From Parafilimonas sp. (GTDB lineage Bacteria > Bacteroidota > Bacteroidia > Chitinophagales > Chitinophagaceae): 47,166 nt of DNA. The position numbers were made by a program, and so were the translations under genes. How positions within the stretch are numbered: the stretch's first letter is position 1; every line of letters starts with the position of its first letter. The stretch is taken from positions 1 through 47,166 of the forward strand of contig JAFBAF010000253.1 in the NCBI GenBank assembly GCA_019247895.1, given 5' to 3'. Positions 8,088-16,356 of this stretch are shown in pieces. The notes beneath the pieces are model-generated. The model was not told the DNA's origin. It saw nothing but the letters and a program-made list of their open reading frames with translations, and searched no databases.

Positions 8088-8843
8088 ATGAAAAATGTAA
8101 GAGCTGCTATCCTTGATGACGAAATCTCTAATATTGAGATTTTAAAAAAAGTTCTTCTTGATCTCGAAAATGTTGAAGTTGTTTGGACTGCCGACAACCT
8201 TGACACTGCATTAACCAATATTGAAACTGAAAGAGTAGATGTTGTGTTTATGGATATTCAATTACCACCGTACACTTCATTTGAACTGCTTCCAAAAATT
8301 ACCAACTTAAATTTTGAAATTGTATTCGTAACTGCTTACCAGGAATATGCTGTTCGTGCTTTAAAAATGGCAGCTATGGATTATATCCTGAAGCCATTTA
8401 AAGAATCAGATATAATTGCGGCTATAGAAAAAGTAAGAAACAAACAAAACAAGTTTGGTGAAATTACAGGCCTTGTAAAAAATTATTTCAGCAATTCGCC
8501 TGAAAATTTTTCAAAAATTGTAGTACATGTTGCCGATGGTTATGACATTGTTGACATCAATAAGATCATGTACATTGAAGCTTTAGATAGTTATTCAAAA
8601 ATAAAACTAAGCGGCAACCAAACTTATGTTGCATCAAGATCACTTAAAGATTTTGAAGAACTGCTAACTGAAAAAGGGTTTTACCGGGTACACAAATCTT
8701 ATTTGATAAATGTGCGCCATATGATCAAAATTGTAAAAGGTGTTGGCGCTTCCATTATAATGACAGATGGCGCATCCATACCAATTTCTGCACGAAAAAA
8801 AGATGTTTTCTTTGAAGAATTAAAAGGTGTAATTTCTTTCTGA
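8088..8843 (+). CDS. LytTR family response regulator
   Basis: This 251-residue regulator has a receiver domain (about 5-118) with phosphoacceptor D56 in VVFMDIQLP, T82 in VFVTAYQE and K102 in YILKPF, followed by a LytTR DNA-binding domain (about 145-248). The LytTR hallmarks are IMYIEALDSYSKI, a GFYRVHKSYLINV strand-helix and IPISARKKDVF. It is the likely partner of the LytS-type kinase just upstream. LytTR regulators bind imperfect direct repeats upstream of targets and often control extracellular products. Its stop lies 2 bases from the stop of the convergent membrane glycosyltransferase gene, so the two transcripts must overlap at their ends. Confidence 0.93.
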   Translation: MKNVRAAILDDEISNIEILKKVLLDLENVEVVWTADNLDTALTNIETERVDVVFMDIQLPPYTSFELLPKITNLNFEIVFVTAYQEYAVRALKMAAMDYILKPFKESDIIAAIEKVRNKQNKFGEITGLVKNYFSNSPENFSKIVVHVADGYDIVDINKIMYIEALDSYSKIKLSGNQTYVASRSLKDFEELLTEKGFYRVHKSYLINVRHMIKIVKGVGASIIMTDGASIPISARKKDVFFEELKGVISF

Positions 8844-8845
8844 TA

Positions 8846-10483
8846 CTACTTCACGTACACTTCAATCATTCCGTTGGTTGGCCTTCGCGGTGCAAAAAAA
8901 CTATCGATTATATGGTAGTTTGTTTGCAAAGAATCTCTTATTCTGAAAGGATAAAAATTATTTAGCGAAGGAATGTTTTCGTATAGCACAACATCATATT
9001 GTTTGTTATGAATCTTATTGCAAAAATCAGTGCACTGCTTATTAAACATGCAAACACCGAGATGATCCCATAACGGGTAGTTTTCTCCTGTTTCCAACTT
9101 ATAACCAAATTCATAATCCAGCGGCGTTAGTTCGGTCATATTCAATACATGCGCATTTTTTTCTTTTAATTCCGGTATTTTTTCCAGGCGTTGTATGCCT
9201 GCTATAGTTGATGGCGGCAAATACATTTTTTTAAACGATTTGAATGAATCTATTGTTCGCCATGTACTTTCATCTTCGTAATGTGCCGTATCTAAATTCA
9301 ACATATAAGTATGTTGATTGATCACATTTTCTTTTGCAGTATCGTTTGCAACCGCAACAGTTGCTTGTGCAGGAAAAAAGCGTGCTGTTATTCGATTTAA
9401 GTATTGCCAGTAATTGCCTGACCACCAAAAGAGAATTAAAAAGGCAAGACCAAAAAAGTACCTGTATCGATTAAAATCAATTGCAGTCATACCCGCAAAG
9501 CCGGTAATAATATACGCCAACGCAAAGCTGTGATAGAAAATATTATTGTCCGGCGGCGTATAACTTGTTATTCCGAATATCAATGCTTCGGCAAGAATAC
9601 CTAAAGTAAGCAACAGAAAAAGCATCTCCATCTTATTATAAAAAAACCTTTTGTTGTTTCTAACTTTAAATACAACAATTATTGCAATTAATAAAAGATA
9701 GAATTTTATCCATTGTGAAGCGCCGAATAATTCATTCAACATATCCTGCATACTAAATCTTGCAGTATGCGGCGGTTGGCCATGATTAAACCAATAACCA
9801 AAACTATATTTTGTAAAAGGGAAAATTATAATGAAGGCTATCAGTATGTATATTCCAAAAAACAGAAAAAAATCTTTCCATTTTTTTGTAACGAATGAAT
9901 GATATAAAACCAAAGCTGATGCAATTGCAAAGGCAAGAAAGCCGCCGTCTTGTTTTGTAAAAAAAGATAGAAAAAGGAAAAAGCAGCTTAAAACCAGGTT
10001 GATATATTTTCTCTTTTCGTTTACCAAAAATCCAAACAAAAAATTCAATCCAACTATTTCATAAATAATAACCGAATTGTTATACCACGGCCAAAAATTG
10101 ATCATTATATAAGAAAGGCAAAAAATAATAATTACCGAAATACGGATTCCGTCGGCAACGTTTAGTTTCTTTAAAATACTTCTAAACGAAAAACCGGCTA
10201 TTAGATTTAGAAAAACCTGGGCCTTAACCAAGGTAATTAAATAAGGTCCGAAAATTTTAAAGAAAATTGCCGGTACAACCCAATAAGTAAAACCCATCGG
10301 TAACCCAAAATCTTTATAAGGAATTTCGCCCAAATACAGGCGGTATGCGCCTTCCCATGATAGAAAAATATTTACACGATAAGGAAAACTTAAAAATAAT
10401 GGAACGCAACAAAAGAAAATAATAATATATATATCAGCGTTCTTAAGCAGGAAACTTTTGGAAAACAGGGATTTCGACTTCAT
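8846..10483 (-). CDS. GT-C fold membrane glycosyltransferase (GT39/ArnT-like)
   Basis: This 545-residue integral membrane protein has about ten hydrophobic segments up to residue 365 and a C-terminal soluble, probably periplasmic, domain of about 180 residues. The first external loop has the pattern SWEGAYRLYLGEIPYKDFG, typical of polyprenyl-phosphate-sugar-dependent GT-C enzymes (a Glu/Asp followed by GxIPYxDF). Such enzymes use lipid-linked sugars at the outer face of the inner membrane. It flanks the polysaccharide locus and may be one of the users of the polyprenyl-phosphate pentose made by the neighbouring operon; this is inference. It could instead be an uncharacterised membrane protein with the same fold. 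Confidence 0.7.
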   Translation of the reverse strand: MKSKSLFSKSFLLKNADIYIIIFFCCVPLFLSFPYRVNIFLSWEGAYRLYLGEIPYKDFGLPMGFTYWVVPAIFFKIFGPYLITLVKAQVFLNLIAGFSFRSILKKLNVADGIRISVIIIFCLSYIMINFWPWYNNSVIIYEIVGLNFLFGFLVNEKRKYINLVLSCFFLFLSFFTKQDGGFLAFAIASALVLYHSFVTKKWKDFFLFFGIYILIAFIIIFPFTKYSFGYWFNHGQPPHTARFSMQDMLNELFGASQWIKFYLLLIAIIVVFKVRNNKRFFYNKMEMLFLLLTLGILAEALIFGITSYTPPDNNIFYHSFALAYIITGFAGMTAIDFNRYRYFFGLAFLILFWWSGNYWQYLNRITARFFPAQATVAVANDTAKENVINQHTYMLNLDTAHYEDESTWRTIDSFKSFKKMYLPPSTIAGIQRLEKIPELKEKNAHVLNMTELTPLDYEFGYKLETGENYPLWDHLGVCMFNKQCTDFCNKIHNKQYDVVLYENIPSLNNFYPFRIRDSLQTNYHIIDSFFAPRRPTNGMIEVYVK

Positions 10484-10641
10484 TAAGTTGCTAAGATATT
10501 AATCAATAACCAAATCGTTTAACTGCTAAATTTAAACGTATATAGAATAAAAAAGACGATTTACTTAAAAAGGTAGTGTATGCTGCCATTGTTCAGTAAT
10601 TTTATACTTTCAAAATACATTATTCAGATAAAAAAAGCGCC

Positions 10642-11457
10642 ATGAATTTTATTGAAAAATCTTCTGAAGAACTAAGGCAATTTGCCAGCGAATATAAAAC
10701 TGCGTATGCTTCAGCAGATCCTTTTCCAAGCATTTATTTTGATAACTTTTTTAACCCGGACGTTCTAAAAAAGATATTGACTGAGTTTCCCGACATGTCT
10801 AAAAATCCTGATCTTAAATACAATGATGCTAACCAGGTGAAACTGGCCTCAAAGGGCGAATACAGGTTTGGAGAAACTACAAGAGAGTTTATGCATTATT
10901 TAAACTCTCAGCCGTTTCTTGAATTTTTAACGGAGCTTACCGGTATCGAAAATTTAATTCCAGACCCGTTTTATGATGGTGGTGGAATGCACCAGATTCA
11001 ACCCGGCGGAATGCTGAAAATTCATGCAGATTTTAATAAACATCCAAGAACAAAATTAGACCGAAGATTAAATGTGCTTATTTATTTAAATGAAGACTGG
11101 AAAGAAGAATATGGCGGTCAATTTGAATTGTGGGATCTTGAAATGAAGGAATGCCGCAAATCAATTTTGCCAATCTTTAACCGGATGGCCATGTTTTCAA
11201 CAACCAGCACTTCATGGCACGGCAATCCAAATGTTGTTAAATGTCCTGAAGGAAGATCAAGAAAATCTCTTGCGTTATATTATTATACAAACGGAAGACC
11301 TGTAGAAGAACAATCTGTTAGCGATGCAGATCATAACACAATCTTTAAATACAGAAAGGAAGATAAAAAATCCCGCTTTGTAACTTCAATGAAAGAAACA
11401 ATAAGGTTGATTACGCCACCGATTTTATTGCAAGGTTTAAATAAAGCAAAAAATTAA
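10642..11457 (+). CDS. 2-oxoglutarate/Fe(II)-dependent oxygenase
   Basis: This 271-residue protein has the prolyl-4-hydroxylase-like jelly-roll domain. Iron ligands are H128 and D130 (KIHADFNKH) and H193 (STSWHGNP). The 2-oxoglutarate-binding Arg is R207 in SRKSLALYYYT. The strands LNVLIYLNEDW and EEYGGQFELWD are typical of the family. These enzymes hydroxylate peptides, sugars or small molecules. It is the first gene of a tight six-gene operon with a glycosyltransferase and the putative arabinofuranose-donor genes, so a hydroxylating or oxidising step on the glycan or its lipid carrier is plausible but unproven. The C-terminal 45 residues are basic and lie outside the catalytic fold. Confidence 0.88.
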   Translation: MNFIEKSSEELRQFASEYKTAYASADPFPSIYFDNFFNPDVLKKILTEFPDMSKNPDLKYNDANQVKLASKGEYRFGETTREFMHYLNSQPFLEFLTELTGIENLIPDPFYDGGGMHQIQPGGMLKIHADFNKHPRTKLDRRLNVLIYLNEDWKEEYGGQFELWDLEMKECRKSILPIFNRMAMFSTTSTSWHGNPNVVKCPEGRSRKSLALYYYTNGRPVEEQSVSDADHNTIFKYRKEDKKSRFVTSMKETIRLITPPILLQGLNKAKN

Positions 11458-11474
11458 TCAAAACAATTAAATAA

Positions 11475-12722
11475 ATGGAAGCTTTATCTCTCGTAAGTAA
11501 CGAGGTGAATATTTCCAACCGGAGTGAATTGCGCGGCAAGGATATTGTGATTATCGGGTTGCAGCCATGGTATTATAATATTGGCAGCAATTGCAAAGAT
11601 ATTGCAACACGGCTTGCTAAGCATAATCGCGTGTTGTATATAAATAAACCTATCAACCGTAAAACGTGGTATTCAAAAGAAAAAGATGATGGCGTTCAAT
11701 TACACTTTGATGTAATTAAGAAAAATAAGAATAAGATTCAGAAAGTACAAAAAAACATGTGGCAGTTATTTCCTGAATCTATGATTGAATCCATCAATTG
11801 GCTACCTTCTACGTCAGCATTTAAAAGGGTAAATTATTTCAACAATAAGCGTTTGGCAAATAATGTCAAATCAGCCTTAAGGCAGCTTGGTTTCCAGGAT
11901 ATCATTTTGTTTAATGATAATGATATTTACAATGGCTTTTACCTGAAAGAATTTTTATCACCATCATTATATATTTATTATTGCCGCGATTATTTAAGAG
12001 GCTACGATTACTGGAAAAAGCATTGCGATATTTTAGAGCCGGAGCTTATTAAGAAGGCTGATGCAGTAGTTGCCAATTCAGAATATTATGAAAGTTATTG
12101 CAAACAGTACAACGCTGCATCTTATTATATCGGCCAGGGATGCAACATAGATTTGTTTGATGGCAACAAGCAGTACGATTTACCTGTTGATATGGAAGAT
12201 ATGGCTTATCCAATTATTGGCTATACAGGCACCTTAGATTCAGACCGGCTTGATGAAAAAATCATTGCAGGTATTGCAGAAACGCTTACTAAAGTAAATA
12301 TTGTTTTGGTTGGGCCTGAATTAAAGAACTTTGAAAACACAGTATTACGAAATTTTGACAATGTTCATTTCTTAGGCAGAAAGCCATTGCATGAATTACC
12401 TTCATATATAAACGCTTTTGATGTTTGTATAAATCCGCAGGTGAAAAATGAAATAACTAAAGGCAATTATCCTTTAAAAATTGATGAATACCTTGCAATG
12501 GGCAAACCCGTTGTAGCAACAAGAACTGAAGCTATGCGCATGTTTGAACCATATACTTATCTTTCTGATTCACCATTGGAGTTTATAAGTTTAGTAAAAA
12601 AGGCGCTTGCAGAAAATAAGGGTGAATTACCAGCAGCCAGAAAAGCTTTTGCAAGAACACATACATGGGAAAAAAGCTTGGAAGAATTAAGTAAAGTAAT
12701 CAACAAACATTTAGCTAATTAA
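11475..12722 (+). CDS. Glycosyltransferase, GT-B fold (TuaH/GT4-like)
   Basis: This 415-residue cytosolic glycosyltransferase has an N-terminal Rossmann half starting at IVIIGLQPWYYNIGSN, which also contains VLYINKPINRKTWY. The C-terminal half contains IGYTGTLDSDRLDEKI, NVHFLGRKPLHELPSY, and the donor-binding helix with LKIDEYLAMGKPVVATRT, where E491-type acidic pairs of the family correspond to the Glu of KIDEYLA. This pattern is common in teichuronic or exopolysaccharide loci. It is 17 bases downstream of the oxygenase gene and 2 bases upstream of the UbiA-type gene, so it is co-transcribed with both. Donor and acceptor sugars are unknown. Confidence 0.85.
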   Translation: MEALSLVSNEVNISNRSELRGKDIVIIGLQPWYYNIGSNCKDIATRLAKHNRVLYINKPINRKTWYSKEKDDGVQLHFDVIKKNKNKIQKVQKNMWQLFPESMIESINWLPSTSAFKRVNYFNNKRLANNVKSALRQLGFQDIILFNDNDIYNGFYLKEFLSPSLYIYYCRDYLRGYDYWKKHCDILEPELIKKADAVVANSEYYESYCKQYNAASYYIGQGCNIDLFDGNKQYDLPVDMEDMAYPIIGYTGTLDSDRLDEKIIAGIAETLTKVNIVLVGPELKNFENTVLRNFDNVHFLGRKPLHELPSYINAFDVCINPQVKNEITKGNYPLKIDEYLAMGKPVVATRTEAMRMFEPYTYLSDSPLEFISLVKKALAENKGELPAARKAFARTHTWEKSLEELSKVINKHLAN

Positions 12723-12724
12723 TT

Positions 12725-13648
12725 ATGATGACCACCGGTTTAACTGCAGATAACAAAGGCATGTTGCAATATATAAGTTTAATGCGCCCAAAACACTGGA
12801 TTAAAAACTCATTTATTTTTCTTCCATTATTTTTTTCTGGCGATTTATTTCATATTGATAAAATTTTAGCCTGCCTCGCAGGCTTCATTGCATTTTCATT
12901 TATTGCAAGCTCCATTTATATCATCAACGATTATATGGATATTGAAGCCGATAAAAAACATCCTACAAAATGTTTAAGGCCATTGGCTTCAGGTGCAGTT
13001 TCAAAGAAAGCAGCAATAACTTTGTTTGTAATGTGCGTTGCTTTAGGCATTACAACAGCAGCATTTATAAAAATGAAATTTTTATTTGTGCTGATGATCT
13101 ACTTTGTAATGAATCTTGGTTATTCATTCGGCTTAAAAAATATTTCTGTTCTTGATATTGTGCTGGTCGCAATGGGATTTGTGCTAAGAATAAAAGCCGG
13201 TGGTGTAATTGCATACATCGGCATTTCGCAATGGCTGATGATAATGGTTTTTCTGCTGGCAATGTTTATGGCTATCGCAAAACGCAGGGATGATGTTTTA
13301 ATAAAGTTAGATTCAGGCCTTGACATGCGCAAAGCGATCAAAGGATATAATCTTGAATTCTTAAACGCAATGTTGTCACTGTTCACAGGCATTATTATCA
13401 TCGCATATTTAATGTACACAATTTCACCTGAAGTAATGCAGCACTGGAATACATACAGGCTCTATTACACAACCATATTTGTAATAGTTGGTCTAATGCG
13501 ATATTTGCAAATAACTTTCATTGAAAAAGACAGTGGTTCACCGACGGATCTTTTATATAAGGACAAATTTTTGCAGGTAACATTGGTTTTATGGATCGTA
13601 AGTTTTTACACCATCATTTATTTACCTAACCTTACAATATTCAAATAA
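12725..13648 (+). CDS. UbiA-family polyprenyl-phosphate phosphoribosyltransferase (DPPR synthase-like)
   Basis: This 307-residue integral membrane prenyl-phosphate transferase has about eight or nine helices. The aspartate motif is N68-D69-x-x-D72-x-x-x-D76, embedded in a context specific for decaprenyl-phosphate phosphoribosyltransferases: RPKHWIKN near residue 21 and DKKHPTKCLRPLASG at 76-90. The second motif region has LKNISVLDIVLVAMGFVLR. Mycobacterial Rv3806c, the reference enzyme, transfers 5-phosphoribose from PRPP to polyprenyl phosphate. The following DprE1-like, DprE2-like and phosphatase genes match the rest of that pathway, which favours this role over quinone or haem prenylation. 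ATG at 12725 or 12728 could be used. Confidence 0.88.
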   Translation: MMTTGLTADNKGMLQYISLMRPKHWIKNSFIFLPLFFSGDLFHIDKILACLAGFIAFSFIASSIYIINDYMDIEADKKHPTKCLRPLASGAVSKKAAITLFVMCVALGITTAAFIKMKFLFVLMIYFVMNLGYSFGLKNISVLDIVLVAMGFVLRIKAGGVIAYIGISQWLMIMVFLLAMFMAIAKRRDDVLIKLDSGLDMRKAIKGYNLEFLNAMLSLFTGIIIIAYLMYTISPEVMQHWNTYRLYYTTIFVIVGLMRYLQITFIEKDSGSPTDLLYKDKFLQVTLVLWIVSFYTIIYLPNLTIFK

Positions 13649-13651
13649 ATA

Positions 13652-14992
13652 ATGGCGCAGAAAAACATAGCAAACTGGGGAAACTATCCGGTAATGGAAA
13701 GCGATGAACGTTTTTTCAGCTTTGATGACCAGTTGCAAAAGCTCGTAGATGAAAGCACGCATTTTATTCCACGTGGCAACGGCCGTTGTTACGGTGATGC
13801 TTCACTTTCAACCGAAACAATTAATACACTTAAATACGATAAAGTACTCTCATTTGATATTGAAAATGGAATTTTAGAATGTCAAAGCGGTTTAACGCTT
13901 GATAAGATCCTTGAATTCATTGTTCCCAAAGGTTGGTTTCTGCCTGTAACGCCGGGAACAAAATTTATCACAGTTGGCGGCGCTGTTGGCAGCGATGTGC
14001 ATGGAAAAAATCATCATGTTGATGGTTCATTTTCTAATCATATTGTTGAGATGGAATTGATACTCGCTGATGGAACTAAGACTGTTTGTTCACCTGAAAA
14101 AAATATTGAACTGTTTGATGCAACATGTGGCGGAATGGGCTTAACGGGTTTAATAACCAAAGTAAAATTCAGGCTCAAAAAAATTGAAACTTCTTACATC
14201 AAACAAAAACAGGTTAAAGCCGAAAATTTAGATGAAGTAATTCGTTTGTTTGAAGAATATAATCATTACACTTATTCTGTTGCATGGATTGACTGTTTGA
14301 AAAAAGGGAGTCATTTTGGAAGAAGCATTTTGATTTTAGGTGAACATGCAAAAGTTGATCAATTGCCTGAAAAGTATAAAGCTGCTCCATTAAAATTGCC
14401 TGCAAAAAAAAGTATCCCTTTTCCAATCAATCTTCCTTCATGGGTGTTGAATACATTTACAGTTAAGCTTTTCAACTTTTTATATTACGGTAAAAACTTC
14501 AAGAAAGAAATCAATAACGTTGTTAGCTATGAACCATTTTTTTACCCGCTTGATGCAATTCTGAATTGGAATCGCGGTTATGGTAAAAAAGGTTTTGTGC
14601 AATACCAATTTGTATTGCCGCTTAAAGCTAAACAAGGTTTAGTTGAAATTCTGAATCGCATTAGTGATGAAGGTTTGGGTTCTTTTTTGGCTGTATTAAA
14701 AGTGTTTGGCAAACAAGACAGTCTGATTTCATTTCCAACGGAAGGTTATACTTTGGCGCTTGATTTTCCTGTGAGAAAAGGCTTATTTGAATTTTTGGAT
14801 GAGCTTGATAAAATTGTTCTGAATTATGGTGGCCGTTTGTATATGAGCAAGGATGCAAGAATGAAACCTGAAGTTTTAAAAGCCGGCTATCCTCGCCTTG
14901 AAGAATTCAAGCGCATCATTAATAAATATAATCCAAAAGGAAAGATCCGTTCAATACAATCAGACCGCTTACAACTAACTCCCGAATTTTAG
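13652..14992 (+). CDS. DprE1-like FAD-dependent polyprenylphosphoryl-ribose 2'-oxidase
   Basis: This 446-residue FAD enzyme closely follows M. tuberculosis DprE1 along its whole length. The FAD-binding part has RGNGRCYGDASLS, PVTPGTKFITVGGAVGSD and VHGKNHH (H117, equivalent to H132). The C-terminal part has GFVQYQFVLP, LAVLKVFGKQ and GGRLYMSKDAR, whose K400 aligns with the essential K418. DprE1 oxidises the 2' hydroxyl of decaprenylphosphoryl-ribose to a keto group. The residue aligned with Cys387, the covalent target of benzothiazinones, is A369 (YTLALDFP). There is no signal peptide. The gene starts 3 bases after the UbiA-type gene and ends 1 base before the DprE2-like gene. Confidence 0.9.
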   Translation: MAQKNIANWGNYPVMESDERFFSFDDQLQKLVDESTHFIPRGNGRCYGDASLSTETINTLKYDKVLSFDIENGILECQSGLTLDKILEFIVPKGWFLPVTPGTKFITVGGAVGSDVHGKNHHVDGSFSNHIVEMELILADGTKTVCSPEKNIELFDATCGGMGLTGLITKVKFRLKKIETSYIKQKQVKAENLDEVIRLFEEYNHYTYSVAWIDCLKKGSHFGRSILILGEHAKVDQLPEKYKAAPLKLPAKKSIPFPINLPSWVLNTFTVKLFNFLYYGKNFKKEINNVVSYEPFFYPLDAILNWNRGYGKKGFVQYQFVLPLKAKQGLVEILNRISDEGLGSFLAVLKVFGKQDSLISFPTEGYTLALDFPVRKGLFEFLDELDKIVLNYGGRLYMSKDARMKPEVLKAGYPRLEEFKRIINKYNPKGKIRSIQSDRLQLTPEF

Positions 14993-14993
14993 T

Positions 14994-15725
14994 ATGTCAA
15001 CAGTTTTATTGTTAGGAGCAACATCGGATATGGCTGTTGCCATTGCACGCAAAATGGCTGAAAAAGGAAATAATATTCAGCTTGCCGCAAGAAATGCAAA
15101 CCGTTTGCAGGCATTGCAATCCGATATTTCAGTTCGATACAATGTCAACTGCACTATTCATGAATTTGACGCAACCAACTTCGCATTACACGAACCTTTT
15201 TATCAATCATTGTCACCTAAACCTTGTATAACAATTTGTGTGTTTGGATACATGAGCGATAATATTGCCGCAATAAAAAATTGGAATGAAGCGCAAAAAA
15301 TGATCAACAGTAATTATACAGGCGCTGTTTCAATTTTAAATATTATTGCTGAAGATTATGCAGTAAAGAAAAATGGAACTATTGTTGGGATAAGTTCTGT
15401 TGCCGGTGAAAGAGGAAGGCAAAGCAATTATATTTATGGAAGCGCAAAAGCAGGGTTCACTGCATACTTATCAGGATTAAGAAATAAATTGTTTCATGAT
15501 AATGTGCATGTGGTAACCGTTTTGCCTGGTTTTGTAAATACAAAAATGACGGCTGAATTAAATTTGCCACCTTTGCTTACAGCAAATACAGAGCAGGTTG
15601 CAGATGCTGTTGAAAAGGCCATTAGAAAAAAACAAAATGTTGTTTATGTAAAGTGGTTCTGGAAATGGATTATGAAGATCATAAAAACTATTCCGGAAAA
15701 TATGTTTAAGAAAAAGAAATTGTAA
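14994..15725 (+). CDS. DprE2-like short-chain reductase (polyprenylphosphoryl-2-keto-ribose reductase)
   Basis: This 243-residue SDR is matched to the DprE1-like enzyme upstream. The nucleotide-binding start is VLLLGATSDMAVAIA, with two of the usual glycines replaced (D12, A14). The catalytic set is N107 (NSNYTG), S135 (GISSVAGERGRQ), Y148 and K152 (YIYGSAKAG). The SxAGER-RxxN-xYGSxKAG block is what DprE2 proteins show rather than generic SDRs. The basic, hydrophobic C-terminus (WFWKWIMKIIKTIP) could touch the membrane where the lipid substrate lies. Together with DprE1 it would complete epimerisation of ribose to arabinose on the lipid carrier. Its stop overlaps the next start by one base (TAATG). 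Confidence 0.88.
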   Translation: MSTVLLLGATSDMAVAIARKMAEKGNNIQLAARNANRLQALQSDISVRYNVNCTIHEFDATNFALHEPFYQSLSPKPCITICVFGYMSDNIAAIKNWNEAQKMINSNYTGAVSILNIIAEDYAVKKNGTIVGISSVAGERGRQSNYIYGSAKAGFTAYLSGLRNKLFHDNVHVVTVLPGFVNTKMTAELNLPPLLTANTEQVADAVEKAIRKKQNVVYVKWFWKWIMKIIKTIPENMFKKKKL

Positions 15726-16351
15726 TGATCGCTGATATAAAAATTGATAATACAGAAATAGCTTTTTTTGATTTTGACGGAACAATCACATCAAAAGATA
15801 CACTTGCTGAAGTGTTGAAGTTTATTAAAGGCAAAACCAATTACTATTTTGGCCTGCTTGTTCTTTCACCAATTATTGTTTCATATAAAATCGGTTTACT
15901 TTCCAATCATCGTGCTAAAGAAATTTTGCTTACTTATTTTTTAAAAGAAATGGACGCCAGTAAGTTCAATGCTTTATGCAGGGAGTTTACAGAAAAAAAA
16001 TTACCACATTTATTAAAGAAAAGTGCGCTGCATGAAATAAGAAAGCACTTGCAAAACAGAACGCCGGTAATCGTCATTTCTGCTTCACCTGAAAATTGGA
16101 TTTTTCCATGGTGTTCCAAATTCAATATTGAATGCATTGCCACAAAGCTTGAAGTGAAAGATGGAAAGCTTACAGGAAAAATAGAAGGACGAAATTGTTC
16201 AGGCCTTGAGAAAGTAAAACATATTCAAACAAGATATAAGCTTTCTGATTATAAAAAGATACATGCGTACGGCGATTCAAAAGATGATTTGCCAATGCTA
16301 AATTTAGCAACAGAAAAAAACTATAAACCTTTTAGGAAATATTCGTACTAA
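15725..16351 (+). CDS. HAD-IB phosphatase, candidate 5-phosphoribosyl-lipid phosphatase
   Basis: This 208-residue HAD superfamily hydrolase is SerB/CicA-like. Motif I is FFDFDGTITSKDT (D16, D18), motif II VIVISASPENW (S119-S121), and motif IV AYGDSKDDLPML (D184, D187, D188). The cap between motifs I and II is a small helical C1 cap. In mycobacteria a phosphatase must remove the 5-phosphate after the UbiA-type step, and this HAD enzyme, translationally coupled to the DprE2-like gene, is the natural candidate here. Mycobacteria are thought to use a PAP2-type enzyme (Rv3807c) instead, so this would be a substitution. Its stop is 5 bases from the stop of the convergent beta-helix gene. Confidence 0.85.
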   Translation: MIADIKIDNTEIAFFDFDGTITSKDTLAEVLKFIKGKTNYYFGLLVLSPIIVSYKIGLLSNHRAKEILLTYFLKEMDASKFNALCREFTEKKLPHLLKKSALHEIRKHLQNRTPVIVISASPENWIFPWCSKFNIECIATKLEVKDGKLTGKIEGRNCSGLEKVKHIQTRYKLSDYKKIHAYGDSKDDLPMLNLATEKNYKPFRKYSY

Positions 16352-16356
16352 AGAAA

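Noticed and set aside
8846-10483. Possible Wzy polymerase
   Set aside because: The GxIPYxDF first loop and the large C-terminal soluble domain fit GT-C glycosyltransferases better than the O-antigen polymerase family.
12725-13648. UbiA-type gene as a quinone or haem prenyltransferase
   Set aside because: The HPTKCLRPLASG context and the adjoining DprE1/DprE2-like genes point to the phosphoribosyl-lipid branch instead.
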